A DNA stretch of 64,000 nt from Selenomonadales bacterium UBA7018 (GTDB lineage Bacteria; Bacillota; Negativicutes; Selenomonadales; Selenomonadaceae). The stretch's first letter is position 1, and each line of letters starts with the position of its first letter. The DNA lies in the NCBI GenBank assembly GCA_002448305.1, contig DJWY01000030.1:14953-78952 (forward strand), read 5' to 3'. The notes under the pieces were generated by a model. That model worked only from the letters and a program-made list of their open reading frames with translations. It was not told the DNA's origin and searched no databases. This document shows, piece by piece, positions 16,418-25,169 of the stretch. Position numbers and translations under genes: made by a program.

Positions 16418-17098
16418 TTAGATTTGAATCGGGACGCCGGGACCCATAGCCGCCGCCAGAGTGATTGAGCGAATGTATTGCCCTTTCGCTGCCGCCGGTT
16501 TAACGCGAATCAAAGTATCAATCAGCGTCTGATAATTTTCTTTGAGCTTGTCGCTCTCAAAAGATTTTTTGCCAATGGGGCAGTGGATATTGCCCTGCTT
16601 GTCGGTGCGGTATTCAACCTTACCGGCTTTTTGCTCGGTGATAGCTTTAGCAATATCAGTAGTGACGGTGCCGAGTTTCGGGTTAGGCATAAGTCCACGC
16701 GGTCCCAAAAGTTTACCGAGACGACCAATAACGCGCATCATATCGGGCGTCGCAACCGCTACATCAAAATCGAACCAGCCGCCTTGAATCTTAGCGACAA
16801 GATCATCAGTGCCGACGTAATCTGCGCCTGCCGCTTGTGCTTCTTGTGCTTTTTCGCCCGCGACAAATGCTAAAACTCTCTTAGTTTTGCCGATACCGTG
16901 CGGCAGAACAATCGCGCCGCGAACTTGTTGGTCAGCGTATTTCGGGTCGACACCTAAGCGAACATGCAGTTCAATCGTCTCATCGAATTTCGCTGTTGCG
17001 GTTTTCTTCACAAGGTCAACGGCTTCGTCGACGGAATAAAATTTGCCGTCTTCGATGAGCCCTTGCGCCTCGCGGAATCTCTTACTTTGCTTTGCCAT
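16418..17098 (-). CDS. rplA: 50S ribosomal protein L1
   Basis: A 226-residue L1 stalk protein. Recognisable segments are SVDEAVDLVKKTATAKFDE, DPKYADQQVRGAIVLPHG, GRLGKLLGPRGLMPNPKLG and the C-terminal KGQYIRSITLAAAMGPG. It follows rplK after about 50 bp with an AGGAGG ribosome-binding site. L1 often represses its own operon through a 23S-like mimic in the mRNA; I did not identify that site. Confidence 0.97.
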   Translation of the reverse strand: MAKQSKRFREAQGLIEDGKFYSVDEAVDLVKKTATAKFDETIELHVRLGVDPKYADQQVRGAIVLPHGIGKTKRVLAFVAGEKAQEAQAAGADYVGTDDLVAKIQGGWFDFDVAVATPDMMRVIGRLGKLLGPRGLMPNPKLGTVTTDIAKAITEQKAGKVEYRTDKQGNIHCPIGKKSFESDKLKENYQTLIDTLIRVKPAAAKGQYIRSITLAAAMGPGVPIQI

Positions 17099-17149
17099 TA
17101 AAAATTTCCTCCTCGCGGTACAAACGATAAAATCTCCCGCTTTGCTTGA

Positions 17150-17575
17150 TTAAGCAACAATTTCAATGCCCATGCTACGCGCAGTGCCTTCAATCATGCG
17201 TGTTGCCGCCTCGATTGAACCGGCGTTAAGGTCTTTCATCTTCAATTCGGCGATTTCTTGAGCCTTAGCGCGGGGCAGTTTTGCGACTTTGTTTTTATTC
17301 GGTTCGCCAGAAGCTTTCTCGATACCCGCCGCCTTTTTGAGCAGAACAGCTGCCGGCGGAGTTTTGGTTATGAACGTGAACGAGCGGTCTTCGTAAACCG
17401 AAATTTCGACAGGAATAATTAAGCCTGCCTGCTGAGCCGTGCGGTCATTGAACTCCTTGACGAACGCCATAATATTGACGCCCGCCTGACCGAGCGCAGG
17501 ACCTACAGGCGGCGCGGGCGTAGCTTTACCCGCAGGAACTTGCAGTTTAACAACCTTAGTAACTTTCTTTGCCAT
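17150..17575 (-). CDS. rplK: 50S ribosomal protein L11
   Basis: A 141-residue protein of the GTPase-associated centre: VVKLQVPAGKATPAPPVGPA at the start, GQAGVNIMAFVKEFN, then FTFITKTPPAAVLLKKAAG and the C-terminal ARSMGIEI. ATG 17575 is chosen because a GAAAGGGGG site lies 7-14 nt upstream; an in-frame TTG at 17593 is upstream of that site. Confidence 0.97.
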   Translation of the reverse strand: MAKKVTKVVKLQVPAGKATPAPPVGPALGQAGVNIMAFVKEFNDRTAQQAGLIIPVEISVYEDRSFTFITKTPPAAVLLKKAAGIEKASGEPNKNKVAKLPRAKAQEIAELKMKDLNAGSIEAATRMIEGTARSMGIEIVA

Positions 17576-17599
17576 AATTGCACCCCCTTTCAACAGGAA

Positions 17600-18148
17600 C
17601 TAGATTTTTTCAACTTGGCTGACATCCAAATCAACCGGCATGTCTTCAACCAAAACTTTAAGGCGTTGTTTTTCAGAGTCGATAGCTTTGACAATCGCGA
17701 GCCGATTCTCAAAAATGCCGTCGATAATTCGCACGTTGTCATTGACTTTGAAGCCGAGAGTATTATCGGTGGCGCGTCCGTCGACAAGTTCAGTCAAAAT
17801 TCTTTCTGCCTCTTCCCTGCTAAGCGGAATAGGGTCTTTTTCGGAACCAACAAAGCCCGTTACGCCTTGCGTATTGCGCACGACATACCATGTATTATTG
17901 TTGACAATCATATCAACTAGGACGTAGCCGGGAAAAACTTTCTTTTGAACTATGCGACGTCTTCCGTCCTTGAATTCGGATTCGGCACGCATGGGTACAA
18001 TCACATTAAAAATTTTATCTTCCAGACCTTGTGCGGCGATTTTACTTTCAAGCGTAGCTTTAACTTTCTTCTCGAAACCCGAAAAGGTATGGACGACGTA
18101 CCACGCTCTTTCGGAAATGCGCTCCGATTCGGGCACTCTTTTTTCCAT
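17600..18148 (-). CDS. nusG: Transcription termination/antitermination factor NusG
   Basis: A 182-residue NusG: the N-terminal NGN domain starts at RAWYVVHTFSGFEKKV and includes KKVFPGYVLVDM and RNTQGVTGFVG; the C-terminal KOW domain has GFKVNDNVRIIDG and ends with EDMPVDLDVSQVEKI. It binds RNA polymerase and couples transcription to Rho or ribosomes. ATG 18148 follows an AGGGAG site; longer in-frame starts overlap secE. Confidence 0.96.
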   Translation of the reverse strand: MEKRVPESERISERAWYVVHTFSGFEKKVKATLESKIAAQGLEDKIFNVIVPMRAESEFKDGRRRIVQKKVFPGYVLVDMIVNNNTWYVVRNTQGVTGFVGSEKDPIPLSREEAERILTELVDGRATDNTLGFKVNDNVRIIDGIFENRLAIVKAIDSEKQRLKVLVEDMPVDLDVSQVEKI

Positions 18149-18162
18149 GATAAAATCTCCCT

Positions 18163-18366
18163 TCAGCCGAGAATGATACGAAATAATTTCGCAAACGCCG
18201 TGTCGCAAACCCAAATCAATGCGCAGACAATGACAACCGCTAAGCCGACGACGCCAGTATAAGAAATGAGTTCGTCTTTAGTCGGCCACGAAACTTTATT
18301 GAGCTCGGCGCGAACTTCCTTGATAAATTGGATAATGCCTTTCTTTTCGCCCTTTTGCTCCGACAA
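18163..18366 (-). CDS. secE: Preprotein translocase subunit SecE
   Basis: A 67-residue single-helix SecE. IIQFIKEVRAELNKVSWPT is the conserved cytoplasmic amphipathic helix and motif, followed by a membrane helix (GVVGLAVVIVCALIWVCDT). I chose TTG 18366 because GGAGT (18376-18380) is 9 nt away; an in-frame GTG at 18375 would leave no room between it and the Shine-Dalgarno sequence. Confidence 0.93.
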   Translation of the reverse strand: MSEQKGEKKGIIQFIKEVRAELNKVSWPTKDELISYTGVVGLAVVIVCALIWVCDTAFAKLFRIILG

Positions 18367-18426
18367 TGCTCTCACACTCCGTTTTAGTAGTTAGTTGTTA
18401 GGTTGACAGTACTAACCACCTAATAA

Positions 18427-18576
18427 CTATTTAGTCTCTTTGTGCGGAGTATGCTTTTTGCAGAACTTGCAATACTTATTCATTTCGATGCGGTCGGGAG
18501 TATTCTTTTTGTTTTTGTTGGTCCTGTAGTTGCGATTTTTGCAAACGGTGCAAGACAAAGTAATATTAGTCCTCAT
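18427..18576 (-). CDS. rpmG: 50S ribosomal protein L33
   Basis: A 49-residue L33. The opening MRTNITLSCTVC and the later NYRTNKNKKNTPDR and YCKFCKKHTPHKETK are typical, and the two CxxC pairs (CTVC, CKFC) mark the zinc-binding form. ATG 18576 has AGGAGG upstream. It lies between the tRNA cluster and secE, the standard arrangement. Confidence 0.95.
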   Translation of the reverse strand: MRTNITLSCTVCKNRNYRTNKNKKNTPDRIEMNKYCKFCKKHTPHKETK

Positions 18577-18639
18577 GGCTTAGCCTCCTAGTTTTGAATT
18601 GAATAAAGCCCCTTATGCAGGGGCGGTAAGTCTCAAAAT

Positions 18640-18716
18640 TGGTGGCGGCACACGGATTTGAACCGCGGACACAGCGGGTATGAACCGCTTGCTCTAGCCA
18701 ACTGAGCTATGCCGCC
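18640..18716 (-). tRNA. tRNA-Met (CAT, elongator)
   Basis: Minus strand. The acceptor stem GGCGGCA/TGCCGCC is followed by discriminator A and an encoded CCA. The anticodon stem AGCGG/CCGCT encloses loop TTCATAC, giving anticodon CAT. The D- and T-arms are regular. Similarity to the Bacillus elongator tRNA-Met and the presence of a separate initiator support the elongator call. Confidence 0.95.
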
Positions 18717-18718
18717 GA

Positions 18719-18794
18719 TGGAGCTGATGACCAGGATTGAACTGGTGACCTTATCCTTACCAAGGATACGCTCTGCCGACTGAGCTACATCAGC
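18719..18794 (-). tRNA. tRNA-Thr (GGT)
   Basis: Minus strand. Acceptor GCTGATG/CATCAGC, discriminator T, encoded CCA. Anticodon stem TATCC/GGATA with loop TTGGTAA gives anticodon GGT. It is separated from the neighbouring tRNAs by 1 and 2 nt. Confidence 0.95.
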
Positions 18795-18795
18795 T

Positions 18796-18871
<76 letters not shown>

Positions 18872-18905
18872 CTCTTGTTATGAAGCTTTGTCCATAACAG
18901 GGCAG

Positions 18906-18934
18906 ATACTATCACACACTTTTAATTATGTCAA
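18906..18934 (-). promoter_or_regulatory. Promoter of the tRNA-ribosomal protein operon
   Basis: Minus strand: -35 TTGACA (18929-18934), 17-bp spacer, -10 TAGTAT (18906-18911), about 35 bp upstream of the first tRNA. A near-consensus housekeeping promoter that probably drives tRNA-fMet through rplL. Confidence 0.8.
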
Positions 18935-19007
18935 TAAAAATTTTTTGCGGCAGGAAATTTTCAGCGTCAACCAGAATAATTCAAAAAAATTTTGGGAGGT
19001 TGAAATT

Positions 19008-19661
19008 TTGATTCACGTTGTGATTGATTTGGAAATGAATCCCGTCAGCAAAACGTTCAAGGATATTCGACGATTTACCACAGACGAGATTATAGAAATT
19101 GGCGCGGTCAAGCTCGACAATAATTATCAGCAGTGCGACGAATTTCAATGCTACGTTCGTCCGCTTTACGGCGAGATTACTAAGCACATTACGAAATTGA
19201 CGGGCATAACTAACGAGACTGTCGCCGATAAACCGCTTTTCCCTGAAGCCTTTCAAAACTTCATTGATTGGATTGGCACGTGGGATATGACGCTTTATTC
19301 GTGGAGCAATTCGGATATAAACCAACTCAAGGACGAGTGCACGCTCAAAATACCCGAATACGACATAAGCAGATTGGAGCGGCAATGGCAGGATTTGCAA
19401 AAGGCATTTGATGACCGAATTGGTTTGCATTCAAGCCTTGCGCTTAAACACGCAATCGGCGCAATGAATCGCGACTTTGAAGGTACAGAGCATACAGCCC
19501 TTGCCGACGCCGCCAATACTGCCGCAATTTTAACTTTGTTGCAGGACGACGAAGAATTTTTCCGCGTCATGCAACCGGTAATTGATTTACTTCGCCCGAA
19601 AAAACTTTCGCAATCAATCGGCGACCTTTACCCCGAACTTATGAATTTGAAATTGGATTAG
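19008..19661 (+). CDS. DEDD-family 3'-5' exonuclease
   Basis: A 217-residue exonuclease of the DnaQ/KapD/RNase T superfamily. ExoI is visible as VIDLEMNP (Asp and Glu ligands), ExoII around SWSNSDINQLKDE and ExoIII as EHTALADAANTA with the His and Asp ligands (DEDDh type). It probably trims RNA or DNA 3' ends; the specific substrate cannot be read. TTG 19008 is preferred because GGGAGG lies 8-13 nt upstream, whereas earlier in-frame starts have no Shine-Dalgarno sequence. It ends 9 bp before pheA. Confidence 0.82.
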   Translation: MIHVVIDLEMNPVSKTFKDIRRFTTDEIIEIGAVKLDNNYQQCDEFQCYVRPLYGEITKHITKLTGITNETVADKPLFPEAFQNFIDWIGTWDMTLYSWSNSDINQLKDECTLKIPEYDISRLERQWQDLQKAFDDRIGLHSSLALKHAIGAMNRDFEGTEHTALADAANTAAILTLLQDDEEFFRVMQPVIDLLRPKKLSQSIGDLYPELMNLKLD

Positions 19662-19670
19662 GTGATTGGC

Positions 19671-20522
19671 ATGAAGACGTTAGGAATATTGGGACCGAAG
19701 GGCACGCACTCGGAGGAAGCCGCACTTTGGCTGAAAAAATTCTTGCGGGAAGATTTTAGGCTGGAAATTTGCGCGGACATTTTCGACGTAATAAGCGCAG
19801 TCAAGGAAAAAGAGTTAGACGCGGGCTTAGTTCCTGTAGAAAATTCGCTGGAAGGTTCGATAAACATTACGCTTGACACGCTGGCACGTAGCGACACTTT
19901 GACGATAACTCGCGAACTCGTTTGGCCGGTGAAAAATTTCTTAATGACAAAGCCGCTAGTCGACGTTAAGGGCGTCCGGAAAATTTTTTCGCACGCTCAA
20001 CCGCTCGCGCAGTGCAGAAAATTTCTCCGTGAAAATTTCCCCGACATAGAAATTATTTCGACGGCTTCAACCGCTCGCGCCGCTGAACTCGTTGCCGAAT
20101 CCGAAGAACTCTGCGCGGCTATCTGCACTGAACGCGCCGGCAAATTGAACGGGCTTGCAATCGCCGCCAAAAATATTCAGGACAATCCGAATAATTCCAC
20201 GCGCTTTTTTGAAATCAGCTATCGCCCGCGCGACGCTACGCCCATTGAAACTTTCGACGGCGACAAAGTTCTGATTATCTGTCAAATTGACGGCTCCCGC
20301 GCAGGTTCGCTTTGCGGCGTGCTTGAAGAATTTTCAAAACGCGGAGTGAACATGACAAGAATTGAGTCGCGACCGGCTCGCACAATTTTAGGCGCGTACA
20401 TCTTCTTTTTCGACCTTGAGACCGACGCCGGCGACGCCGCGCTAAGAGAATCAATCCGCGCCGTTTACGATAAAAGCATTTGGCTAAAAAATTTGGGCGT
20501 CTTCCCTGTCATATATGCATAA
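19671..20522 (+). CDS. pheA: Prephenate dehydratase
   Basis: Converts prephenate to phenylpyruvate in phenylalanine synthesis. The 283-residue enzyme has a type 2 periplasmic-binding-like catalytic domain (LGILGPKGTHSEEA, PVENSLEGSINITLD, NNSTRFFEI, where the Thr-Arg-Phe motif is catalytic) and a C-terminal ACT domain with the phenylalanine-binding ESRPA motif (MTRIESRPARTILG), so feedback inhibition by phenylalanine is expected. ATG 19671 has TTAGGTGA upstream. It is monofunctional: chorismate mutase is encoded separately (aroH at about 50 kb). Confidence 0.95.
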   Translation: MKTLGILGPKGTHSEEAALWLKKFLREDFRLEICADIFDVISAVKEKELDAGLVPVENSLEGSINITLDTLARSDTLTITRELVWPVKNFLMTKPLVDVKGVRKIFSHAQPLAQCRKFLRENFPDIEIISTASTARAAELVAESEELCAAICTERAGKLNGLAIAAKNIQDNPNNSTRFFEISYRPRDATPIETFDGDKVLIICQIDGSRAGSLCGVLEEFSKRGVNMTRIESRPARTILGAYIFFFDLETDAGDAALRESIRAVYDKSIWLKNLGVFPVIYA

Positions 20523-20556
20523 AAAAATTCCCTTCCATTTCGGAGGGAAATTTTTA
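20521..20556. terminator. Bidirectional terminator between pheA and the ABC ATPase
   Basis: TTCCCTTC pairs with GGAGGGAA (20528-20535 with 20542-20549) and is flanked by A-runs on the left and T-runs on the right, so it can work for both converging transcripts. Confidence 0.8.
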
Positions 20557-21258
20557 TTTTGTCAGCTCAATAAATCTTTCTTCCAAAGTTCGTCCCGCGC
20601 AAAGATTTTCCGTCGTGTCGAGCGCGACTAATTTTCCACGATTTAAAATCGCTACGCGGTCACATAAATTTTCTGCCTCCTCAATGTAATGCGTAGTCAA
20701 TACGATTGTTATTCCCTGCGCCTTCAAATTTTCTATCAGCTCCCAAATTTTGCGGCGGACTTGCGGGTCAAGCGCGACCGTCGGCTCGTCCAAGAATAAA
20801 ATTTTCGGTCGGTGAATTAGTGCGCGAACTATTAATAATCTGCGCTTCATGCCGCCCGATAACTCGCGGACAAAGGATTTGCGAACCCTTTCCAGTTCCA
20901 CGAATTTTAATAGCTTGTCGATACGCTCGCCCCGTGCAGATTTTTTCATGTGGTGTAATCGGGCGTGCAGTTCTAAATTTTCCTCAACCGTTAAATCCTG
21001 GTCAAAGTTCAAATGTTGCGGTACCACGCCTAGCAAATTCTTTATGAAAATCTCGTTGCCTAGAATCGGACGCCTCTCGAAAAAAATTTCGCCCGCCGTC
21101 GGTTTAAGTTGCAATGTCAGCATTTTTATCGTTGTAGTTTTGCCCGCGCCATTCTTGCCCAAAAGCCCGAAAACTTCGCCGCGATTAATTTTAAAGCTCA
21201 ACTTGTCGACCGCTCGCACGTCCCCGAAAACTTTTTCCACGCTGAAAAGTTCAATCAT
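20554..21258 (-). CDS. ABC transporter ATP-binding protein (DrrA/ABC-2 type)
   Basis: A 234-residue ATPase with Walker A GLLGKNGAGKTTT, Q-loop VVPQHLN, signature LSGGMKRR, Walker B ILFLDEPTVALDP and switch His in LTTHYIEEAE. The sequence is closest to ABC-2 exporters such as DrrA or NodI. No permease gene is adjacent. It is not the obvious partner of the Wzm-like permease at 14 kb, whose ATPases belong to another subfamily. ATG 21258 is chosen over an in-frame GTG at 21276 because the Shine-Dalgarno-like TAGGAC lies between them. A LysR gene is divergent. Confidence 0.88.
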   Translation of the reverse strand: MIELFSVEKVFGDVRAVDKLSFKINRGEVFGLLGKNGAGKTTTIKMLTLQLKPTAGEIFFERRPILGNEIFIKNLLGVVPQHLNFDQDLTVEENLELHARLHHMKKSARGERIDKLLKFVELERVRKSFVRELSGGMKRRLLIVRALIHRPKILFLDEPTVALDPQVRRKIWELIENLKAQGITIVLTTHYIEEAENLCDRVAILNRGKLVALDTTENLCAGRTLEERFIELTK

Positions 21259-21367
21259 AATGTGTCCTACTTTCACAAAATTTTCGTTGCAAGGTAAATC
21301 TTAACGGTGTACAATATAAATTACAATTATAACTAAATTTTTCCCCACATAAAAGGAAGTGATTCAA

Positions 21368-22237
21368 ATGGAACTGAGACAGCTTGAATATTTCCAGATG
21401 GCAAGCCGCTTGAAAAACATAACTCGTGCCGCGCAACGTCTCAGAGTTTCGCAACCGAATATCACTGTCGCGATTAAAAAATTGGAATCGGAATTGGGCG
21501 TGCAACTTTTCGACCGCAGTCAAAAGCAATTAACTTTGACGCCCGAAGGTAGAGTTTTCCTGCGCAGAATTGAAATTGCGCTAAGAAATATCGAAGACGC
21601 TATCCTAGAAGTCAACGACTATAAGCAGTTGCAAAAGGGCACTATTAAAATCGGAATCCCGCCGATGATGGGAGCGTATCTCTTCCCGAAAGTTTTTTCA
21701 GGCTTCAGGCATATTCATCCGCACCTTGACGTTTTACTTTATGAAGAAGGTTCGCTTTCCATTCGCGAAAAACTGGAGAGCGACGAACTCGACTTTGGAA
21801 TTATAATTGTCCCAGAATCAACGCCCAATCTTAATTTCTTAAAGATGAGCCGCAATCAATTAATGGTCTGCGTCTCTGAAAAAAGCCCGCTTGCCGGAAA
21901 ATCAAACGTTACGGCGAAAGATATTGCTAACTCCGATTTAATCATGATGAAAGAGGGCGCGTATCTTCGCGAAGTCGTTCAAAACAAATTGTCAGCTATG
22001 AAAGTTTCGCCGCGAACTGTGCTAGAATCAAGCCAAATCGTCACGATAAAGGGACTAGTTGAACACGGCGTCGGGATAGCTTTTCTGCTCGATTTTATCT
22101 GCAAAGATTCTTCGGACATAAGGACAATCCCTTTTTGCGAACCGATTTTTGTAGACATAGGGCTAGCGTGGAAAAAAGAACGCTACGTATCAAAGGCGGC
22201 GCAAGCCTTCATAGACTTTTGCAAAAACCCGCTGTGA
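21368..22237 (+). CDS. LysR family transcriptional regulator
   Basis: A 289-residue LysR regulator: N-terminal winged helix (ELRQLEYFQMASRLKNITRAAQRLRVSQPNITVAIKKLE region, residues 1-60), then the substrate-binding domain (GTIKIGIPPMMGAYLFP, LVEHGVGIAFLLDF). It resembles the CysL/YybE/CidR group, whose members activate divergent or nearby genes when a small effector binds. The divergent ABC ATPase is the most likely target by position only. AAGGAAGTG precedes ATG 21368. Confidence 0.92.
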   Translation: MELRQLEYFQMASRLKNITRAAQRLRVSQPNITVAIKKLESELGVQLFDRSQKQLTLTPEGRVFLRRIEIALRNIEDAILEVNDYKQLQKGTIKIGIPPMMGAYLFPKVFSGFRHIHPHLDVLLYEEGSLSIREKLESDELDFGIIIVPESTPNLNFLKMSRNQLMVCVSEKSPLAGKSNVTAKDIANSDLIMMKEGAYLREVVQNKLSAMKVSPRTVLESSQIVTIKGLVEHGVGIAFLLDFICKDSSDIRTIPFCEPIFVDIGLAWKKERYVSKAAQAFIDFCKNPL

Positions 22238-22241
22238 ACTT

Positions 22242-22292
22242 CAATTAGGAATTAGGAATTAGGAATGAAAAACCGTTCCTAGTTCCTAATTG
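22242..22292. repeat. TAGGAATT palindromic intergenic repeat, copy 4
   Basis: Left arm 22242-22266 (CAATTAGGAATTAGG and on) and right arm 22275-22292 (GTTCCTAGTTCCTAATTG) form a hairpin followed by TTTTTT, so on the plus strand it could also end the lysR transcript. Confidence 0.8.
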
Positions 22293-22370
22293 TTTTTTGC
22301 AGGAAATATTTTTGGCTTGTCAAATATTTATCGCAACTTCGCCACAACAATTTTCAGGAGGTGCAACCGT

Positions 22371-23063
22371 ATGGAGAAATTGAACAAGCAAGGGAAGTTA
22401 ATTGTAATTGAAGGCTCGGACGGCTCCGGCAAGGCGACGCAGACTAAAAAACTTTTCGACCGTCTAAGCGACTTGGAAGGCAACAAAGTTAGGCGACTAA
22501 GTTTTCCTAACTATGAGTCCGAATCGTCCGCAATTATCAGAATGTATCTGCGCGGCGATTTCGGCGGCACGGCGGAGGAGGTTAATCCCTATGCGGCGGC
22601 GACCTTCTACGCTATCGACAGATACGCCAGTTATTTCAGCTGGAATGATTTTTACAAGCGGGGCGGCATAGTTTTAAGCGACCGCTATGTTGAATCGAAT
22701 ATGGTTTATCAGGCGGCGAAGTTGAACAAGAAGGGCGAGCGCACTAAATTTTTGACGTGGATTGAAGACTTAGAATATAATCGTTATGGCTTGCCGCGAG
22801 CCGACTTGACTATTTTTTTGGATATGCCGCCGGAAGTTTCCGCAATTCTTCGCAAGGAACGCGGGCGCGCCGATATTCACGAAAACGATGCCGCTTATAT
22901 GGCGAAAATTTACGTGACATACAAAGAACTTTCTAAGAAATACGGTTGGAAAATCGTCGATTGCGCTAATGGAATTCAGCCGCGTTCAACGACTGATATT
23001 CACGAAGATATTTTGCGCTTAGTGGAAAATTTGCTTATTCAAGGAGAGGAAGTTATTGATTAA
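22371..23063 (+). CDS. tmk: dTMP kinase-like deoxynucleoside monophosphate kinase
   Basis: A 230-residue P-loop kinase with GSDGSGKATQTKKL (Walker A, with Ala where most Tmk have Thr), VLSDRYVESN (DRx motif), and LTIFLDMPPEV (Walker B-like), followed by a LID with RKERGRADIHE. The fold and motifs are those of thymidylate kinase, which makes dTDP from dTMP. It is somewhat longer than bacterial Tmk and lacks holB or other usual neighbours, so it may be a second, divergent Tmk. It overlaps rnmV by 8 bp, indicating co-translation. ATG 22371 follows AGGAGG. Confidence 0.82.
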   Translation: MEKLNKQGKLIVIEGSDGSGKATQTKKLFDRLSDLEGNKVRRLSFPNYESESSAIIRMYLRGDFGGTAEEVNPYAAATFYAIDRYASYFSWNDFYKRGGIVLSDRYVESNMVYQAAKLNKKGERTKFLTWIEDLEYNRYGLPRADLTIFLDMPPEVSAILRKERGRADIHENDAAYMAKIYVTYKELSKKYGWKIVDCANGIQPRSTTDIHEDILRLVENLLIQGEEVID

Positions 23064-23601
23064 AGAAGTTTTGATAGTCGAAGGAAAATCCGACATAGCC
23101 GCCGTCAAACGTGCAATTGATGCTGAATGCATAGAGACGGGCGGCTTTCATTTTAGTAGGCGAACATTGCAAAACATTGCGGCGGCATATAAGCGACGCG
23201 GGATAATAATTTTGACTGACCCTGACTCGGCGGGCGAAAACATTAGAAATTTTTTGTCGAAGAAATTTCCGCTCGCTAAGCATGCTTACATTCCCCGCGA
23301 CGAAGCGACTGCTAATGACGACGTGGGCGTTGAGCAAGCGTCGCCGGAATCAATCCGCAAGGCGTTGAGCAAAGTCCGCACGCTTGAAATTAATACTCGC
23401 GAAGATTTCACAGCGGCGGAAATGGTTGACTACAATTTAGCGGGCGGTGTCGATAGCTCCAGACTTCGCGACAAAATCGGCGCGGCTCTCGGTATCGGTT
23501 ACGGCAATGTTAAAACTTTCGTTCGGCGGCTGAACAATTACGGCGTGACCCGCGCAGAATTTATGGAGGCGCTGAAAAATGTTACACCCATTAATAGCTG
23601 A
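23056..23601 (+). CDS. rnmV: Ribonuclease M5
   Basis: Matures the 5' and 3' ends of 5S rRNA. The N-terminal TOPRIM domain shows the catalytic Glu in LIVEGKSDIAAVKRA and the DxD in IILTDPDSAGENIR; the C-terminal DUF4093 region follows (about residues 100-181). TTG 23056 is preceded by GGAGAGG. The gene overlaps rsmA by 23 bp, the usual rnmV-rsmA pairing of Firmicutes. Confidence 0.93.
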   Translation: MIKEVLIVEGKSDIAAVKRAIDAECIETGGFHFSRRTLQNIAAAYKRRGIIILTDPDSAGENIRNFLSKKFPLAKHAYIPRDEATANDDVGVEQASPESIRKALSKVRTLEINTREDFTAAEMVDYNLAGGVDSSRLRDKIGAALGIGYGNVKTFVRRLNNYGVTRAEFMEALKNVTPINS

Positions 23602-24397
23602 CCCGTCGGCGACGCGCCATATCCTTAAAAAATTTAAATTGCGGGCGGTTAAAGGGCTTGGGCAAAATTTCTTAATCGACGCTGACATTGTAAGGCGAAT
23701 AGTTGAGGCGGCGGAAATCTGCGCGGGCGACGAAGTTTTAGAAATTGGACCAGGAATAGGAACTTTGACGCAAGGATTATTAGAAGCGGGCGCGAACGTT
23801 ACGGCAATAGAACTCGATAAAAAATTGCCCGCCGTGCTAAAAGAAACACTCGCGGGCTACGAAAATTTCAGATTGATTGAAGGCGACGTTTTAAAAATAA
23901 ATCTAGCGGAACTAATGCCGACAAAGTTCAAAGTCGTTGCGAATTTGCCATATTACATAACGACGCAGATTTTGCTAACCTTGCTTGAAAAAAATTTGCC
24001 GGCAACAAAAATCGTTACAATGGTTCAACGCGAAGTCGCCGAACGTATGACAGCCGCGCCAGGCTCAAAAATTTATGGGGCGTTATCGGTTGCGGTGCAA
24101 TTTCGTTCGGAGTCGCGAATAGCCTTTGAAGTGCCGCCAGAAAGTTTCTTGCCGCCGCCCGAAGTTACAAGCGCGGTCGTAGTCTGCGATGTGCGCAAGC
24201 CGCCTTTTGAAGTCGACGAAGAATTTTTTACAAAGGTCGTACGCACGGCATTTGCTCAACGGCGAAAAACTTTGCTGAATTCCTTAGCCGTTTTCGGACG
24301 CGATAAAATTTTAGCGTCGGGAATTGACGCAACGCGCCGCGCTGAAACCTTGAGCTTGGAAGAGTTCGCAAAACTTTCGGAGGCTCTGAAAAAATAA
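23579..24397 (+). CDS. rsmA: 16S rRNA dimethyladenosine transferase
   Basis: Dimethylates A1518 and A1519 near the 3' end of 16S rRNA (KsgA). The 272-residue protein shows GLGQNFLID at the start, the SAM site VLEIGPGIGTLTQGLLE, motif IV NLPYYITTQIL and the C-terminal PPPEVTSAVV region with FAQRRKTLLNSL. It is translationally coupled to rnmV upstream and DUF554 downstream (1-bp overlap). Confidence 0.95.
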   Translation: MLHPLIADPSATRHILKKFKLRAVKGLGQNFLIDADIVRRIVEAAEICAGDEVLEIGPGIGTLTQGLLEAGANVTAIELDKKLPAVLKETLAGYENFRLIEGDVLKINLAELMPTKFKVVANLPYYITTQILLTLLEKNLPATKIVTMVQREVAERMTAAPGSKIYGALSVAVQFRSESRIAFEVPPESFLPPPEVTSAVVVCDVRKPPFEVDEEFFTKVVRTAFAQRRKTLLNSLAVFGRDKILASGIDATRRAETLSLEEFAKLSEALKK

Positions 24398-25086
24398 TGG
24401 CGGACTTTCATTTCGCGGGGCTGGGCACGCTGATTAACGTTGCAGGAATTATCGTCGGAGGTTTAATCGGGCTATTCGGCGGAAAATTTTTAACTGCGAA
24501 AATTCAGCACACCTTGCAAGACGCTTGCGCTTTAGCGATAATTTTTCTCGGTGCTGACGGCGTGTTGAAAAATTTAGATACAATGCTTTTGATTGCAAGC
24601 TTAATCGGCGGCGGGCTAATCGGCGCGATTATAGATATTGATGACAAGTTTGAACGCTTCGGCATTTGGCTCCGCACGCGCTCCGGCAATGATGGCGATA
24701 CAAAATTTGTTGATGCGTTCGTTACGGCGTCGCTAACTGTTTGCATTGGCGCAATGGCGGTTATTGGCGCGATTAACGACAGACTTTTACACGACGCCAC
24801 AGTTTTAATCGTCAAGGCTACTCTCGACTTGATTATAATTTTGGTGATGACTGCGAGTCTCGGCAAGGGCTGTATTTTTTCTTGCATATCGGTCGGAATT
24901 TTTCAGGGCGCGATAACTATCTTTGCGGGATTTTTGGAACCGTTCATGACGGAAATTGCGCTTGGTAATCTTTCGACTATCGGCAACGTTCTAATTTTTG
25001 GCGTCGGAGTAAACTTGTTTTTTCCCGATAAAAAAATCAGCGTCGCCAATCTTTTGCCAGCATTGGTTATCGCTTGTCTATGGTGA
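24397..25086 (+). CDS. DUF554 family membrane protein
   Basis: A 229-residue polytopic membrane protein of the DUF554 (YdfK/YqgA) family: GTLINVAGIIVGGLIGLFGG at the N-terminus, LIGGGLIGAIIDIDDKFERFG, then ASLTVCIGAMAVIGAIND and several further hydrophobic spans. Function is unknown, possibly transport. The ATG overlaps the rsmA stop by one base. Confidence 0.88.
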   Translation: MADFHFAGLGTLINVAGIIVGGLIGLFGGKFLTAKIQHTLQDACALAIIFLGADGVLKNLDTMLLIASLIGGGLIGAIIDIDDKFERFGIWLRTRSGNDGDTKFVDAFVTASLTVCIGAMAVIGAINDRLLHDATVLIVKATLDLIIILVMTASLGKGCIFSCISVGIFQGAITIFAGFLEPFMTEIALGNLSTIGNVLIFGVGVNLFFPDKKISVANLLPALVIACLW

Positions 25087-25169
25087 TTATGAAACTTAAC
25101 ACGTCGGCAGGAAAATTGCGGCGGCGATAGAATAAATCTTGCGAAAAAATTTACGGAGGGAATCTAAGC